A DNA stretch of 64,000 nucleotides from an uncultured Porphyromonadaceae bacterium (GTDB lineage: Bacteria > Bacteroidota > Bacteroidia > Bacteroidales > Muribaculaceae), in assembly GCA_900541835.1 (NCBI GenBank), contig UQLL01000010.1:1-64000 (forward strand). The letters run 5' to 3'. The notes beneath the pieces are model-generated. The model was not told where the DNA came from. It saw only the letters and a list, made by a program, of their open reading frames with translations, and ran no database searches. Positions 26,606 to 35,716 of the stretch are shown here, piece by piece (within the stretch, counting starts at the first letter, position 1; the number at the start of each line of letters is the position of its first letter). A program made the position numbers and the translations under genes.

Positions 26606-28774
26606 TTGGCAAAGCAGAAGAACAAGAAGCGCATACTGTTCCGATACGGCCTGGTGACGGTCGTCTTCGTGGGCGTGGCCATCGCCATCGTCCTGTCGCT
26701 GGCATACACCACCACCGTCAACGCCGCCGACTGGGAGAAAGAGGCCAACGAGCAGATAGGCATCGAGAAAGTCATCGCCCCCGAGCGCGGCTCCATACTG
26801 GCCAGCAACGGTTCCATACTGGCCTGCAACGTCCTCGTATGGGACGTCAAGCTCGACATGCAGCATCCCAAGATGACCAGCTCCAAGCTCAACCTGCCGG
26901 GCCTCGACTCGCTTGCCGAATACCTCGACCGCCACTACCCGCGTCCGGCCGACCTGCGCTCGCTCCCCCCCGACTCCGCCGCCAAGTGCTCCTGGCGCGC
27001 CCGGCTGCAGCGCGAGATGGCAAAGCCACAGAAAAAGCGCAACCGCGCCCTCGTCATCGCCCGCGGCGTGAGCGAGAACACCATCGACACCCTCCGCCGC
27101 GCCCCGTTCCTGAAGGATTTCATCAAGTCCTCATCGGTGCCCCTATACCAGTTGTCGCGGTCGGTGCGCCGCCAGCCCTACGGCATGATGGCGCGCTACA
27201 GCATCGGCGTCGTCAACGAGGTAAAGATCCTGGACCGCATAACCCCCAAGGGCGACACCATATACCGCCACGAGTCCCACGGCTATTCCGGCCTGGAGAA
27301 GGACCTCGACTCCCTGCTCTACGGCAAGCCCGGCAAGTCCCGCTCCGTCACCTTCAACTCCGGCGTGAGCGGCTGGGAGACCGTGCCGGCCCGCCGAGGC
27401 TTCGACGTAGTCACCACCATCGACCTCCAGATCCAGGACATCCTGGAGCAGGAGATGGCGGAGCGCTGCTCGGCCGTCAAGGCCGAGTGGGGCACCGCCA
27501 TGGTCATGGAGGTCGCCACCGGAGAGATCAAGGCCATCAGCAACCTCGAACGCCGCGACGACGGCACCTACGGCGAGGCTTACAACCGCACCGTCACCTG
27601 CTTCGAGCCAGGTTCCGTGGTCAAGCCCATCTCCCTGCTCATCGCCTTCGAGGACGGCCTGATAACCAGCAACCACAACACCGTGGACTGCTCGCCGTTC
27701 ATGAAGACCACCGACCCGCACGCGCCGACGGTCAAGACCATCCCCGAGGTCATGGGGTGGTCGTCGAACACGGGCGTGGCACGCATAATCTTCCGGGGCT
27801 ACGGCGACCGCCCGGAGGCATTCTACGACCGATGGAAGAAGCTCGGCCTGCTGGACCGCATGCACACCGGCATCGCCGAGGAGCGCCCGGCCCAGCTGCG
27901 ACGCCTGACGGCCCGCACCCCCTCCGGCCTGCCCATCACCATGACGGCCCGCCACCTCGACCTGGCCCGCCAGGCCTTCGGATACTCCGTAGAGATCTCG
28001 CCGCTATACCTGCTGAGCATCTACAACGCCATCGCCAACAACGGCCGCTACGTGCGTCCGCACCTGGTGCGCGCCCTGCGCGGCGGCGACGGCCGCGACT
28101 CCATAGTCCGCACCCCGCCCATCATGGAGCAGGTCTGCACCCCGGACCACGCCCGCATGCTCCGCGAGTGCCTGCGCCAGGTAGTCACCGGCGGCACCGC
28201 CCGCTCCGCAAAGCTCGACGAGATTGTGCCCCTGGCCGGCAAGACAGGCACCTGCTACCCCGTCTTCGAGAAGGGACGCGGCACGGGCTACGACCACTCC
28301 CGCCGACGCTTCGCCTTCGCCGGCTTCTTCCCCTACGACAATCCGCAGTACTCGGTGGTGGTGGTGGTGCTGGCCCCGGCCGGCAGCGGCGGCGCCGGGT
28401 CCATCTCCGGCAAGGTCCTCAGCCGCGTGGCCGAGCGCATGTTCGCCCGCGGAATGCTCGGCGACACCCCCGACTACCAGCGCGACCCCGTGGCTTCCTC
28501 GCCAGTGCTCAGCAACGGCATCGGCCAGGCCATCCCGGACGTGAGGCAGAACCTGGGCGTCAGCGTCCGGCGCATCGCCGCCCCGCTGCCAGGCAGCCAG
28601 GCGCCACGCGCCGTCCCCGACGTCCGCGGCTACGACGCCCGCGCCGCCCTCCGGGAGCTCGAGACGCGCGGCATCAACGTAGTGCTCCGAGGCGCCGGGA
28701 CCGTCCGACAGCAGAGCATAGCCCCTGGCACACCCCTGCGGCCGGGACAGAAAATCTTCCTCACCCTTTCCTGA
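26606..28774 (+). CDS. ftsI: Peptidoglycan transpeptidase FtsI (PBP3) with PASTA domain
   Basis: Septal cross-linking enzyme, anchored in the inner membrane with its catalytic domain in the periplasm. From a TTG start at 26606 (LAKQKNKKRILFRYGLVTVV) it has 722 residues: membrane helix about 12-36, dimerisation domain, transpeptidase with SVVK (nucleophile Ser337), SSN (386-388) and KTG (546-548), and a C-terminal PASTA domain (VPDVRGYDARAALREL onward). An in-frame ATG at 26525 would add 27 residues encoded by repeat DNA (QPSGTHQGATLQ). Homologues normally begin MAK, so I infer that TTG replaced ATG or that the repeat displaced the start. Confidence 0.93.
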   Translation: MAKQKNKKRILFRYGLVTVVFVGVAIAIVLSLAYTTTVNAADWEKEANEQIGIEKVIAPERGSILASNGSILACNVLVWDVKLDMQHPKMTSSKLNLPGLDSLAEYLDRHYPRPADLRSLPPDSAAKCSWRARLQREMAKPQKKRNRALVIARGVSENTIDTLRRAPFLKDFIKSSSVPLYQLSRSVRRQPYGMMARYSIGVVNEVKILDRITPKGDTIYRHESHGYSGLEKDLDSLLYGKPGKSRSVTFNSGVSGWETVPARRGFDVVTTIDLQIQDILEQEMAERCSAVKAEWGTAMVMEVATGEIKAISNLERRDDGTYGEAYNRTVTCFEPGSVVKPISLLIAFEDGLITSNHNTVDCSPFMKTTDPHAPTVKTIPEVMGWSSNTGVARIIFRGYGDRPEAFYDRWKKLGLLDRMHTGIAEERPAQLRRLTARTPSGLPITMTARHLDLARQAFGYSVEISPLYLLSIYNAIANNGRYVRPHLVRALRGGDGRDSIVRTPPIMEQVCTPDHARMLRECLRQVVTGGTARSAKLDEIVPLAGKTGTCYPVFEKGRGTGYDHSRRRFAFAGFFPYDNPQYSVVVVVLAPAGSGGAGSISGKVLSRVAERMFARGMLGDTPDYQRDPVASSPVLSNGIGQAIPDVRQNLGVSVRRIAAPLPGSQAPRAVPDVRGYDARAALRELETRGINVVLRGAGTVRQQSIAPGTPLRPGQKIFLTLS

Positions 28775-28793
28775 CAAAGAAACACGCAAACAT

Positions 28794-30257
28794 ATGAAGA
28801 AACTGAGCCAACTCATCCGCGACCTCGAACCGCTGGAGGTAATCGGCGACACCGACCGCAACATCACGGCGCTGGCGTCCGACTCCCGCCGCGCCGGCAA
28901 GGACGCGCTGTTCGTGGCCGTCAAGGGCACGCAGACCGACGGCCATAAATACATACCCGTGGTGGCGAGCAACCACGTCGGCGCCATCGTGTGCCAGGAG
29001 CTCCCCTCCACCTTCCTCCCCGATGTCACATACATAAAAGTGGCGGACTCGGCCGAGGCCCTCGGGCGCCTCGCCTCCGCCTGGCACGATCATCCCAGCG
29101 AGAAGCTCTGCCTGGTGGGCGTCACCGGCACCAACGGCAAGACCACCACCGCCACCCTGCTCTACGAGATGGCACGCATGATGGGCCACCGTGCCGGCCT
29201 CCTCTCCACCGTCTGCAACTACATCGAGGACCGCGCCATCCCCACCACCCACACCACCCCGGACCCCATCACCCTCAACGAGCTGCTGGCCGAGATGGTG
29301 GAGGCCCGCTGCACCTACGCCTTCATGGAGGTCAGCAGCCACGCCGCGCAACAGCGCCGCATCGCCGGCCTCCGCTTCCGAGGCGCCCTCTTCTCCAACC
29401 TCACACGCGACCACCTCGACTACCACGGCACCGTCGAGAACTACCGCAACGCCAAGAAGATGTTCTTCGACATGCTCCCCGCCTCGGCCTTCGCCCTGGT
29501 CAACGCCGACGACAAGTCGGGCCCGTATATGCTCCAGAACACCCGCGCCCGCAAGTACACCTACTCGCTGCGCGGCGACGCCGACTTCCGCGGCCGCATC
29601 CGCGAGAGCCGCCTCGACGGCACCCTGATGAGCTTCAACGGCCACGACGTGGAGGTCAACTTCACCGGCCGCTTCAACGCCTACAACCTGCTGAGCGTCT
29701 ACGGCGCGTCGCTGCTGCTCGGCTTCGACGCCGACAAGGTGCTCGTGAACATGTCGCGCCTGGTGCCCGTGGCCGGCCGCTTCCAGACCATCCGCTCCCG
29801 GGAGGGCAAGGTGGCCATCGTGGACTACGCCCACACCCCCGACGCGCTGGTGAACGTGCTCGACACCATCCGCGACATCGTAGGCACCTCGGGCCGCATC
29901 CTCACCGTGGTAGGCGCCGGCGGCAACCGCGACCACGGCAAGCGCCCGATGATGGCCCGCGAGGCCGCCACCCGCTCCGACCTGCTCTTCCTCACCAGCG
30001 ACAACCCCCGCTTCGAGGAGCCGGACGCCATCATCGCCGACATGCGAGCCGGCCTCGACGACCGGCAGGCCGCCACGGCCACCTGCGTCACCGACCGCCG
30101 CGAGGCCATCCGCGAAGCCATAGCGCAGGCACGCCCCGGCGACGTCGTGCTCATAGCCGGAAAGGGACACGAGAACTACCAGGAAGTGCAGGGCGTCAAG
30201 CACCACTTCGACGACCGCGAGGAGGTCCTCGCCGCCTTCGGCGGAGTTAAAAGTTAA
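28794..30257 (+). CDS. murE: UDP-MurNAc-L-Ala-D-Glu:meso-diaminopimelate ligase MurE
   Basis: Adds the third amino acid to the peptidoglycan precursor in the cytosol. The 487 residues contain the N-terminal UDP-sugar domain, the P-loop VTGTNGKTTT (110-119), the central ligase domain with TTPDPITLNELLAEM and EVSSHAAQQRRIAGL, and the C-terminal DNPR motif (403-406) that recognises meso-diaminopimelate rather than lysine. It follows ftsI after 19 bp. Confidence 0.96.
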   Translation: MKKLSQLIRDLEPLEVIGDTDRNITALASDSRRAGKDALFVAVKGTQTDGHKYIPVVASNHVGAIVCQELPSTFLPDVTYIKVADSAEALGRLASAWHDHPSEKLCLVGVTGTNGKTTTATLLYEMARMMGHRAGLLSTVCNYIEDRAIPTTHTTPDPITLNELLAEMVEARCTYAFMEVSSHAAQQRRIAGLRFRGALFSNLTRDHLDYHGTVENYRNAKKMFFDMLPASAFALVNADDKSGPYMLQNTRARKYTYSLRGDADFRGRIRESRLDGTLMSFNGHDVEVNFTGRFNAYNLLSVYGASLLLGFDADKVLVNMSRLVPVAGRFQTIRSREGKVAIVDYAHTPDALVNVLDTIRDIVGTSGRILTVVGAGGNRDHGKRPMMAREAATRSDLLFLTSDNPRFEEPDAIIADMRAGLDDRQAATATCVTDRREAIREAIAQARPGDVVLIAGKGHENYQEVQGVKHHFDDREEVLAAFGGVKS

Positions 30258-30271
30258 GAATTAAGAATCAG

Positions 30272-31582
30272 ATGCTCTACTGGCTATTCAAATACCTGGC
30301 GGCCAATTTCGACTTCCCCGGCCTGCGGCTCATGGACTACGTGACGTTCCGCACCGGCGTGTCTCTGGCCGTGGCCCTGCTCATCGCCCTGGTCTTCGGC
30401 CACCGCATCATCCGGCGCCTGCAGCGAATGCAGGTCGGCGAGGTGGTGCGCGACCTCGGCCTCGAAGGGCAGATGAAAAAGGTCGGCACCCCCACCATGG
30501 GCGGCCTCATCATAATACTCAGCATCCTCGTCCCATGCCTGCTGTTCGGCAACCTGGCCAACATCTACATGATCCTGATGCTGGTGGCCACCGCCTGGAT
30601 GGGCTGCATCGGCTTCCTCGACGACTACCGCAAACTCAAGTACCACAACAAGGAGGGACTGAAGGGCAAGTACAAGATCACCGGGCAGGTTGGCCTGGGC
30701 CTCATCGTCGGCATCACCATGTGGCTGGCGCCGAGCATCCAGATGCGCCAGGTGGTGGCGCTGCCCGCCGACCACGGCGTCATCGCGGAGACCGTCACCC
30801 CCGGCGGCATCACCGTCGACAACCCCGACGCCGTGCACCTCGGCCCCCTGGAGAAGACCCCCCAGACCACCATCCCGTTCGTCAAGCACAACAACTTCAA
30901 CTACGAGTGGCTGACGTCGTGGATTTCCGACCCGCAGGCGGCCAAGACGCTCGGCTGGCTGGTATTCGTGCTCGTGGTGGTATTGGTGGTGACGGCCGTC
31001 AGCAACGGCGCCAACCTCACCGACGGCCTCGACGGCCTCTGCGCCGGCACGTCGGCCGTCATCGGCGTGGCCCTGGCCATCATGGCCTACCTGGGCGGCC
31101 ACCTCGTCTACTCCTCCTACCTCGACATCATGTACATCCCAGGCTCGGAAGAACTCGTGGTCTACGCCGGAGCCTTCATCGGCGCCCTGGTAGGCTTCCT
31201 GTGGTACAACGCCTTCCCCGCCTCCGTCTTCATGGGCGACACCGGCTCCCTGACGCTCGGCGGCATCCTGGCCGTCTTCGCCATCCTCATCCGCAAGGAG
31301 CTCCTCATACCCCTGCTCTGCCTGGTCTTCTTCCTCGAGGACCTCAGCGTCATCCTCCAGGTGGCGTACTTCAAGGTCACGAAGCGCAAGTACGGCGCCG
31401 GCAAGCGCATCTTCAAGATGACGCCCCTGCACCACCACTTCCAGAAGCCCGGCAACGCCGGCATCGACGCACTGATTCAGCACCCCATCCGGCCCGTGCC
31501 GGAGTCCAAGATCGTCACCCGCTTCTGGATTGTCAGCATCCTGCTGGCCGCACTCACTTTCGTGACTCTCAAAATCCGTTAA
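30272..31582 (+). CDS. mraY: Phospho-MurNAc-pentapeptide transferase MraY
   Basis: Makes lipid I by transferring phospho-MurNAc-pentapeptide to undecaprenyl phosphate. The 436 residues have about ten membrane helices. Signatures are GTPTMGGL, FLDDYRK, NGANLTDGLDGLCAG and MTPLHHHFQKPG. It is longer than the typical 360 residues because of an extra segment between helices (about 150-215), as usual in Bacteroidota. The preceding spacer is the AT-rich GTTAAAAGTTAAGAATTAAG. Confidence 0.96.
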   Translation: MLYWLFKYLAANFDFPGLRLMDYVTFRTGVSLAVALLIALVFGHRIIRRLQRMQVGEVVRDLGLEGQMKKVGTPTMGGLIIILSILVPCLLFGNLANIYMILMLVATAWMGCIGFLDDYRKLKYHNKEGLKGKYKITGQVGLGLIVGITMWLAPSIQMRQVVALPADHGVIAETVTPGGITVDNPDAVHLGPLEKTPQTTIPFVKHNNFNYEWLTSWISDPQAAKTLGWLVFVLVVVLVVTAVSNGANLTDGLDGLCAGTSAVIGVALAIMAYLGGHLVYSSYLDIMYIPGSEELVVYAGAFIGALVGFLWYNAFPASVFMGDTGSLTLGGILAVFAILIRKELLIPLLCLVFFLEDLSVILQVAYFKVTKRKYGAGKRIFKMTPLHHHFQKPGNAGIDALIQHPIRPVPESKIVTRFWIVSILLAALTFVTLKIR

Positions 31583-31588
31583 CCACCC

Positions 31589-32938
31589 ATGCAAGATACA
31601 CCCAAGAAACTAATAGTGCTCGGCGCCGGAGAGAGCGGCGTCGGCGCCGCAGTGCTCGCCAAGGACCGCGGCTGGGACGTCCTGGTCTCCGACGCCGGAG
31701 CCATCGCCCCCAAGTATAAGGAAGAGCTCGAGCGCGAGGGCATCCCCTACGAAGAAGGAGGCCACACCCCCGACAAGGTGCTCGCCGCCGACCTGTGCGT
31801 GAAGAGCCCCGGCATACCCCTGTCGGCGCCGCTGGTGGTACAGCTCCAGAGCCGGGGCGTCGAGGTAGTCAGCGAGATAGAGTTCGCCGGCCGCCACACC
31901 TCCGTGCCCATGCTCTGCATCACCGGCTCCAACGGCAAGACCACCACCACCCTGCTGCTGCACCACGTGCTGACGCAGGCCGGCGTCGACGCCGGCCTGG
32001 CAGGCAACGTCGGCCACTCCCTGGCCCGGCAGGTGGCCCGCTCGCCCCACGCCTGCTACGTCATAGAGCTCAGCAGCTTCCAGCTCGACAACATGTACGA
32101 CTTCCGGGCCGACATCGCCATCCTGCTCAACATCACCCCCGACCACCTCGACCGCTACGAGCACTCCATGGCCAACTACGCCCGCGCAAAAATGCGCATC
32201 ACGCGCAACCAGCGCCCGCAGGACTACTTCATCTACTGGGCCGACGACCCGGTGACCCTGCGCCACCTGCCCGACGCCTCCGGAGCCGCCACCTGCCTGC
32301 GCTTCGCCGACCGCCAGGGCGAGGGCCTCGCCGCCGTCGCCGACGACCGCTCCATCACATTCCGCGCCGCCGACAAGGAGTGGAGCATGCCGCGCACCGC
32401 CCTCAGCCTCCCCGGCCGCCACAACCTCTACAACTCCATGGCCGCCGGGCTGGCCGCCACAGCCTTCGGTCTCGCACCCGAGCAGATCCAGGCAGGACTG
32501 GGCAGCTTCGCCCCCGTGGAGCACCGCCTGGAGCCGGCCGGAACCGTCGACGGCGTTCGGTACATCAACGACTCCAAGGCCACCAATGTCGACTCCACCT
32601 TCTACGCCCTGGAGTCCATGGACTCCCCCGTGGTCCTCATCCTCGGCGGCAAGGACAAGGGCAACGACTACACGCAGATCGACGACCTGGTGGACAAGAA
32701 AGTAAAAGCCATCGTGGCCATGGGCGTCGACAACGCCAAGATCACGGACCACTTCTCGGGCCGCGTGGCCGAGGTCGCCGACACCCACAGCCTCGACGAA
32801 GCCGTGCAGGCCTGCCGCTCCCTGGCGGCGCCCGGCGACACCGTGCTCCTCTCTCCCGCCTGCGCCAGCTTCGACCTCTTCCACTCATACGAGGACCGCG
32901 GCCGCCAGTTCAAGGCCGCCGTCAAGGCCCTCTCCTGA
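31589..32938 (+). CDS. murD: UDP-MurNAc-L-alanine:D-glutamate ligase MurD
   Basis: Adds D-glutamate in peptidoglycan precursor synthesis. It has 449 residues, with an N-terminal Rossmann domain (IVLGAGESGVGAAVLAKD), the ATP loop ITGSNGKTTTTLLL (113-119 core), ELSSFQLDNMYDF, NITPDHLDRY, and the C-terminal domain with NDSKATNVDST and LILGGKDKGNDY. It follows mraY after only 6 bp, so the genes are co-transcribed. Confidence 0.96.
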   Translation: MQDTPKKLIVLGAGESGVGAAVLAKDRGWDVLVSDAGAIAPKYKEELEREGIPYEEGGHTPDKVLAADLCVKSPGIPLSAPLVVQLQSRGVEVVSEIEFAGRHTSVPMLCITGSNGKTTTTLLLHHVLTQAGVDAGLAGNVGHSLARQVARSPHACYVIELSSFQLDNMYDFRADIAILLNITPDHLDRYEHSMANYARAKMRITRNQRPQDYFIYWADDPVTLRHLPDASGAATCLRFADRQGEGLAAVADDRSITFRAADKEWSMPRTALSLPGRHNLYNSMAAGLAATAFGLAPEQIQAGLGSFAPVEHRLEPAGTVDGVRYINDSKATNVDSTFYALESMDSPVVLILGGKDKGNDYTQIDDLVDKKVKAIVAMGVDNAKITDHFSGRVAEVADTHSLDEAVQACRSLAAPGDTVLLSPACASFDLFHSYEDRGRQFKAAVKALS

Positions 32939-32950
32939 CTCTCGACTCAC

Positions 32951-32975
32951 GGACGCACGAGCCACGCGTCCCTAC
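32951..32975. repeat. Palindromic repeat copy between murD and ftsW
   Basis: GGACGCACGAGCCACGCGTC then CCTAC. One arm is intact; the second has a substitution (ACGCGTCC). Confidence 0.75.
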
Positions 32976-32999
32976 ACCCCTCAACCCTCGACTAATAAA

Positions 33000-34439
33000 A
33001 TGCCCGAAACCGAAATCCTGGTCAACGAGACCGTCGACGGCCAGCCCATCGGCGCCGCCACAGATGGCATCGCCCCCTCGCCGCCTCCCGAGCCCAGGCG
33101 CAGGCGCCAGGCCCCGGCAAAAACAGCCGGGGCCGGAGCACCCAACAAGCCCGACAAGTACATCTGGGGCATCTACCTCTTCCTGGTGCTGGTGAGCATC
33201 ATCGAGGTATACTCCGCCTCGTCCACCGAGATCAAGACCGAGAATGTCTACTCCCCGCTCTGGGGGCACATCAAGTTCCTGGTCGTCGGCTTCGTGCTTG
33301 TGTACCTCATCCAGAAAGTGCACTACAAGTTCTTCCGCAACCTGACGTGGCCCATCGCCGTCATCTGCCTGGGGCTTGTGGTGTACGCGTCGATGTTCGG
33401 CGTTCGCCTCAACGACGCCATGCGCGCCATCCCCATCGGCGGCATGACCATCCAGCCGGCCGAGATGCTCAAGCTCGCCCTGGTGCTCGTGCTGGCCAAG
33501 ATCATGCAGAAGAACCAGATTTCGGGCGGCGTCAGCACCAAGGGAGTGGTATGGAGCGCCATCGTGGTGGCCGTCTTCGGCCTGGCCGTGTACCAGAACG
33601 GCTTCACCAACATGGCCCTGATGATGGTAGTGTCGCTGGCCATGTTCATCATCGGGGGCACCCAGTTCCGCAAGATCGGCATCGTGGTCCTCTGCTACTG
33701 CGTGCTCTTCGGCGGCTACCTCATGGTCAAGTCCAGGGCGTCGCAGACCAACGAGTTCGACCGCGTGCAGGCCGAGGAGCAGATGTCTCAGCAGCAGGCA
33801 TACCAGGGCTACGGGCCGCACTTCCAGGTCAACCACTCCGACGACGGGTCCGTGGACCGCACCGACATGCGCAAGGAGCGCATCCGCATGTGGCTCAAGG
33901 GAGTGCACCCTGGCGAGCCCGTCAACGACGCCAACTACCAGGTCAAGCACGCCCACTACGCCATGGCGCACGGCGGCATCACCGGCAACATGCCCGGCAA
34001 CTCGCGCGAGAGCGCCCGCCTGCCGCTGGCCTTCAGCGACTACATCTTCTCCATCATCGTCGAGGACTGGGGCCTGGTGGGCGGCATAGTGCTGCTGGTG
34101 TTCTACCTGCTTCTGGTTGCGCGCGCCGGCGTGGTTGCCAGCAAGTGCCGCCGCGCCTATCCCGCGCTGCTCATCATGGGCCTGGCGGTGATGATAGCCG
34201 CCCAGGCTCTGGTGCACATGGGCATCGTGACGGGCGTCATGCCCGTATCCGGGCAGCCACTGCCGCTGATTTCCAAGGGTGGCACGTCGATACTGATAAT
34301 GTCGGTTGCCTTCGGCATGATGCTGAGCGTGAGCCGCTTCGCCGTGCACTCCAACGACAAGGCGGCCATCCGCGCCGAGACCCGCGACCTCCCCGAGGAG
34401 ATGCAGACTGTCAACCCCCTGCTCGTCGACAAGCCCTGA
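33000..34439 (+). CDS. ftsW: Septal peptidoglycan polymerase FtsW
   Basis: SEDS-family glycosyltransferase partner of FtsI. The 479 residues start with a long hydrophilic, proline-rich tail (1-52) and then about ten membrane helices. Recognisable parts are YSASSTEIK in the first periplasmic loop, the Asn-containing RLNDAMRAIPIGGMTIQPAEML region, and PVSGQPLPLISKGGTSIL near the end. Between them lies a large extracytoplasmic loop. murG, murC, ftsQ, ftsA and ftsZ do not follow; a tRNA gene does. Confidence 0.94.
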   Translation: MPETEILVNETVDGQPIGAATDGIAPSPPPEPRRRRQAPAKTAGAGAPNKPDKYIWGIYLFLVLVSIIEVYSASSTEIKTENVYSPLWGHIKFLVVGFVLVYLIQKVHYKFFRNLTWPIAVICLGLVVYASMFGVRLNDAMRAIPIGGMTIQPAEMLKLALVLVLAKIMQKNQISGGVSTKGVVWSAIVVAVFGLAVYQNGFTNMALMMVVSLAMFIIGGTQFRKIGIVVLCYCVLFGGYLMVKSRASQTNEFDRVQAEEQMSQQQAYQGYGPHFQVNHSDDGSVDRTDMRKERIRMWLKGVHPGEPVNDANYQVKHAHYAMAHGGITGNMPGNSRESARLPLAFSDYIFSIIVEDWGLVGGIVLLVFYLLLVARAGVVASKCRRAYPALLIMGLAVMIAAQALVHMGIVTGVMPVSGQPLPLISKGGTSILIMSVAFGMMLSVSRFAVHSNDKAAIRAETRDLPEEMQTVNPLLVDKP

Positions 34440-34463
34440 CCGGCCCCTCCCCGCCTATTGCAG

Positions 34464-34484
34464 GGACGCACGGGCCGTGCGTCC
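34464..34484. repeat. Perfect palindromic repeat copy after ftsW
   Basis: GGACGCAC-GGGCC-GTGCGTCC with perfect 8-bp arms, in the gap between ftsW and the tRNA-Ser promoter. Confidence 0.85.
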
Positions 34485-34492
34485 GCCCATGA

Positions 34493-34524
34493 TTTGCATG
34501 ACTGCGTAAAAATTCGTACCTTTG
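34493..34524 (+). promoter_or_regulatory. Promoter of tRNA-Ser
   Basis: TTTG (34493-34496), 20-bp spacer, TACCTTTG (34517-34524): full consensus. The mature tRNA starts 16 bp later. Confidence 0.85.
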
Positions 34525-34539
34525 CAGCCCGCAACCACA

Positions 34540-34627
<88 letters not shown>

Positions 34628-34630
34628 ACG

Positions 34631-34699
34631 GACGCTGACCGGCAGCGTCTCATAACACCGACACCCGATTCCGACCACGCCGGTCAGAATCGGGTGTCG
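34631..34699 (+). terminator. Two hairpins after tRNA-Ser
   Basis: GACGCTG (34631-34637) pairs with CAGCGTC (34643-34649), and CGACACCCGATTC (34659-34671) pairs with 34687-34699. Neither has a T-run. They probably end the tRNA transcript or shape the leader of the PAS-LuxR gene. Confidence 0.6.
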
Positions 34700-34721
34700 T
34701 GATTGCACGACAAGGAGGCAG

Positions 34722-35480
34722 ATGATGGACAGGACCGACGGTTTCTTCATTCCCGAAAACGAGATCCGGCTCCCGCACGAGCTCGACTACACCCGTGTGG
34801 GGGAATACATCGACTGTGCGGAGGCATTCTCGCGCTCCTCATACCAGAGCGTATACATCATCGACTACTTCAAGCGAAATTTCCTTTACGTCTCGCCAAA
34901 CCCGATGTTCCTCTGCAGCCTGACGCCGGAAGAGGTGCTTAGGCTCGGCTACCGTTTCTACATAGATTATGTGCCAGCCGACGAGCACCGGCTGCTGCTG
35001 ACCATCAACAGCGCCGGATTCGCTTTCTGGAAGGACATTCCCGAAGGCGAACGGAAGGACTGGTACATCTCGTACGACTTCCATATCGTCAACGGCGGCC
35101 GCCGGATACTCGTCAATCACAAGCTGACGCCACTTGCGCTGACTTCGGACGGGCGCATATGGCTTGCCCTGTGCGTGGTGTCGGCCTCCACCCATGCCGA
35201 GGCCGGGCACATCGAGATACACCACGTCGGCTCCTCCGAGTTCTTTGAATACAACCCTCTGACACACAAGTGGGTCAGGCGGCAGGCACCCATCCTCACC
35301 GAGGGGGAGAAGTCGGTGCTGACGCTTTCCATCCAAGGCTATACCATGGCGGAGATCGCCGACCGCATATGCCTCTCTGCCGACACCATCAAGAAGTATC
35401 GCCGGGACATCTTCCGCAAGCTCGGCGCGAGGAACATCTCAGAGGCGATAGTGGCGGCCACCAACAGCAAGCTTCTCTGA
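34722..35480 (+). CDS. PAS-LuxR family transcriptional regulator
   Basis: Cytosolic regulator of 252 residues. Residues about 45-160 look like a PAS-type sensor (YIIDYFKRNFLYVSPNPMFL, YVPADEHRLLLTINSAG). The C-terminal LuxR helix-turn-helix is clear (LTEGEKSVLTLSIQGYTMAE, then DTIKKYRRDIFRKLGARN). No receiver domain or membrane helix is present, so the signal is likely intracellular. Upstream, AAGGAGG (34712-34718) is a rare good Shine-Dalgarno for this phylum and suits the second ATG at 34725 better (6-nt spacing). It lies just before the TonB receptor locus, which it may regulate (inference). Confidence 0.85.
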   Translation: MMDRTDGFFIPENEIRLPHELDYTRVGEYIDCAEAFSRSSYQSVYIIDYFKRNFLYVSPNPMFLCSLTPEEVLRLGYRFYIDYVPADEHRLLLTINSAGFAFWKDIPEGERKDWYISYDFHIVNGGRRILVNHKLTPLALTSDGRIWLALCVVSASTHAEAGHIEIHHVGSSEFFEYNPLTHKWVRRQAPILTEGEKSVLTLSIQGYTMAEIADRICLSADTIKKYRRDIFRKLGARNISEAIVAATNSKLL

Positions 35481-35486
35481 CCGACC

Positions 35487-35522
35487 CCTGCCGTGGCTGG
35501 GAGATGCCCTCCTCACGGCAGG
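35487..35522 (+). terminator. Possible terminator after the PAS-LuxR gene
   Basis: CCTGCCGTG (35487-35495) pairs with CACGGCAGG (35514-35522), 18-nt loop, no T-run. Confidence 0.4.
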
Positions 35523-35675
35523 CATTCTCCATGCCCCCGAGCTCTGCGTATGCCTTGCTGGTGTTGCCCGACAGCACCCGGAAAATGATTGGTTCCGACG
35601 CCGGAGGTGCGGCCAGGGTGAGTGCGACCGAGGGAAGACGGGCCGCGCGGGCGGCCATTTTCACCGTTTTTGGGT

Positions 35676-35707
35676 ATTGAAAAGGGCCGGGGCGGGCCAT
35701 AACTTTG
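35676..35707 (+). promoter_or_regulatory. Promoter of the TonB receptor locus
   Basis: ATTG (35676-35679), 20-bp spacer, TAACTTTG (35700-35707). The ATG at 35717 is only 9 bp beyond the -7 box, so the leader is probably about 5 nt. Confidence 0.6.
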
Positions 35708-35716
35708 CACTCGTAA

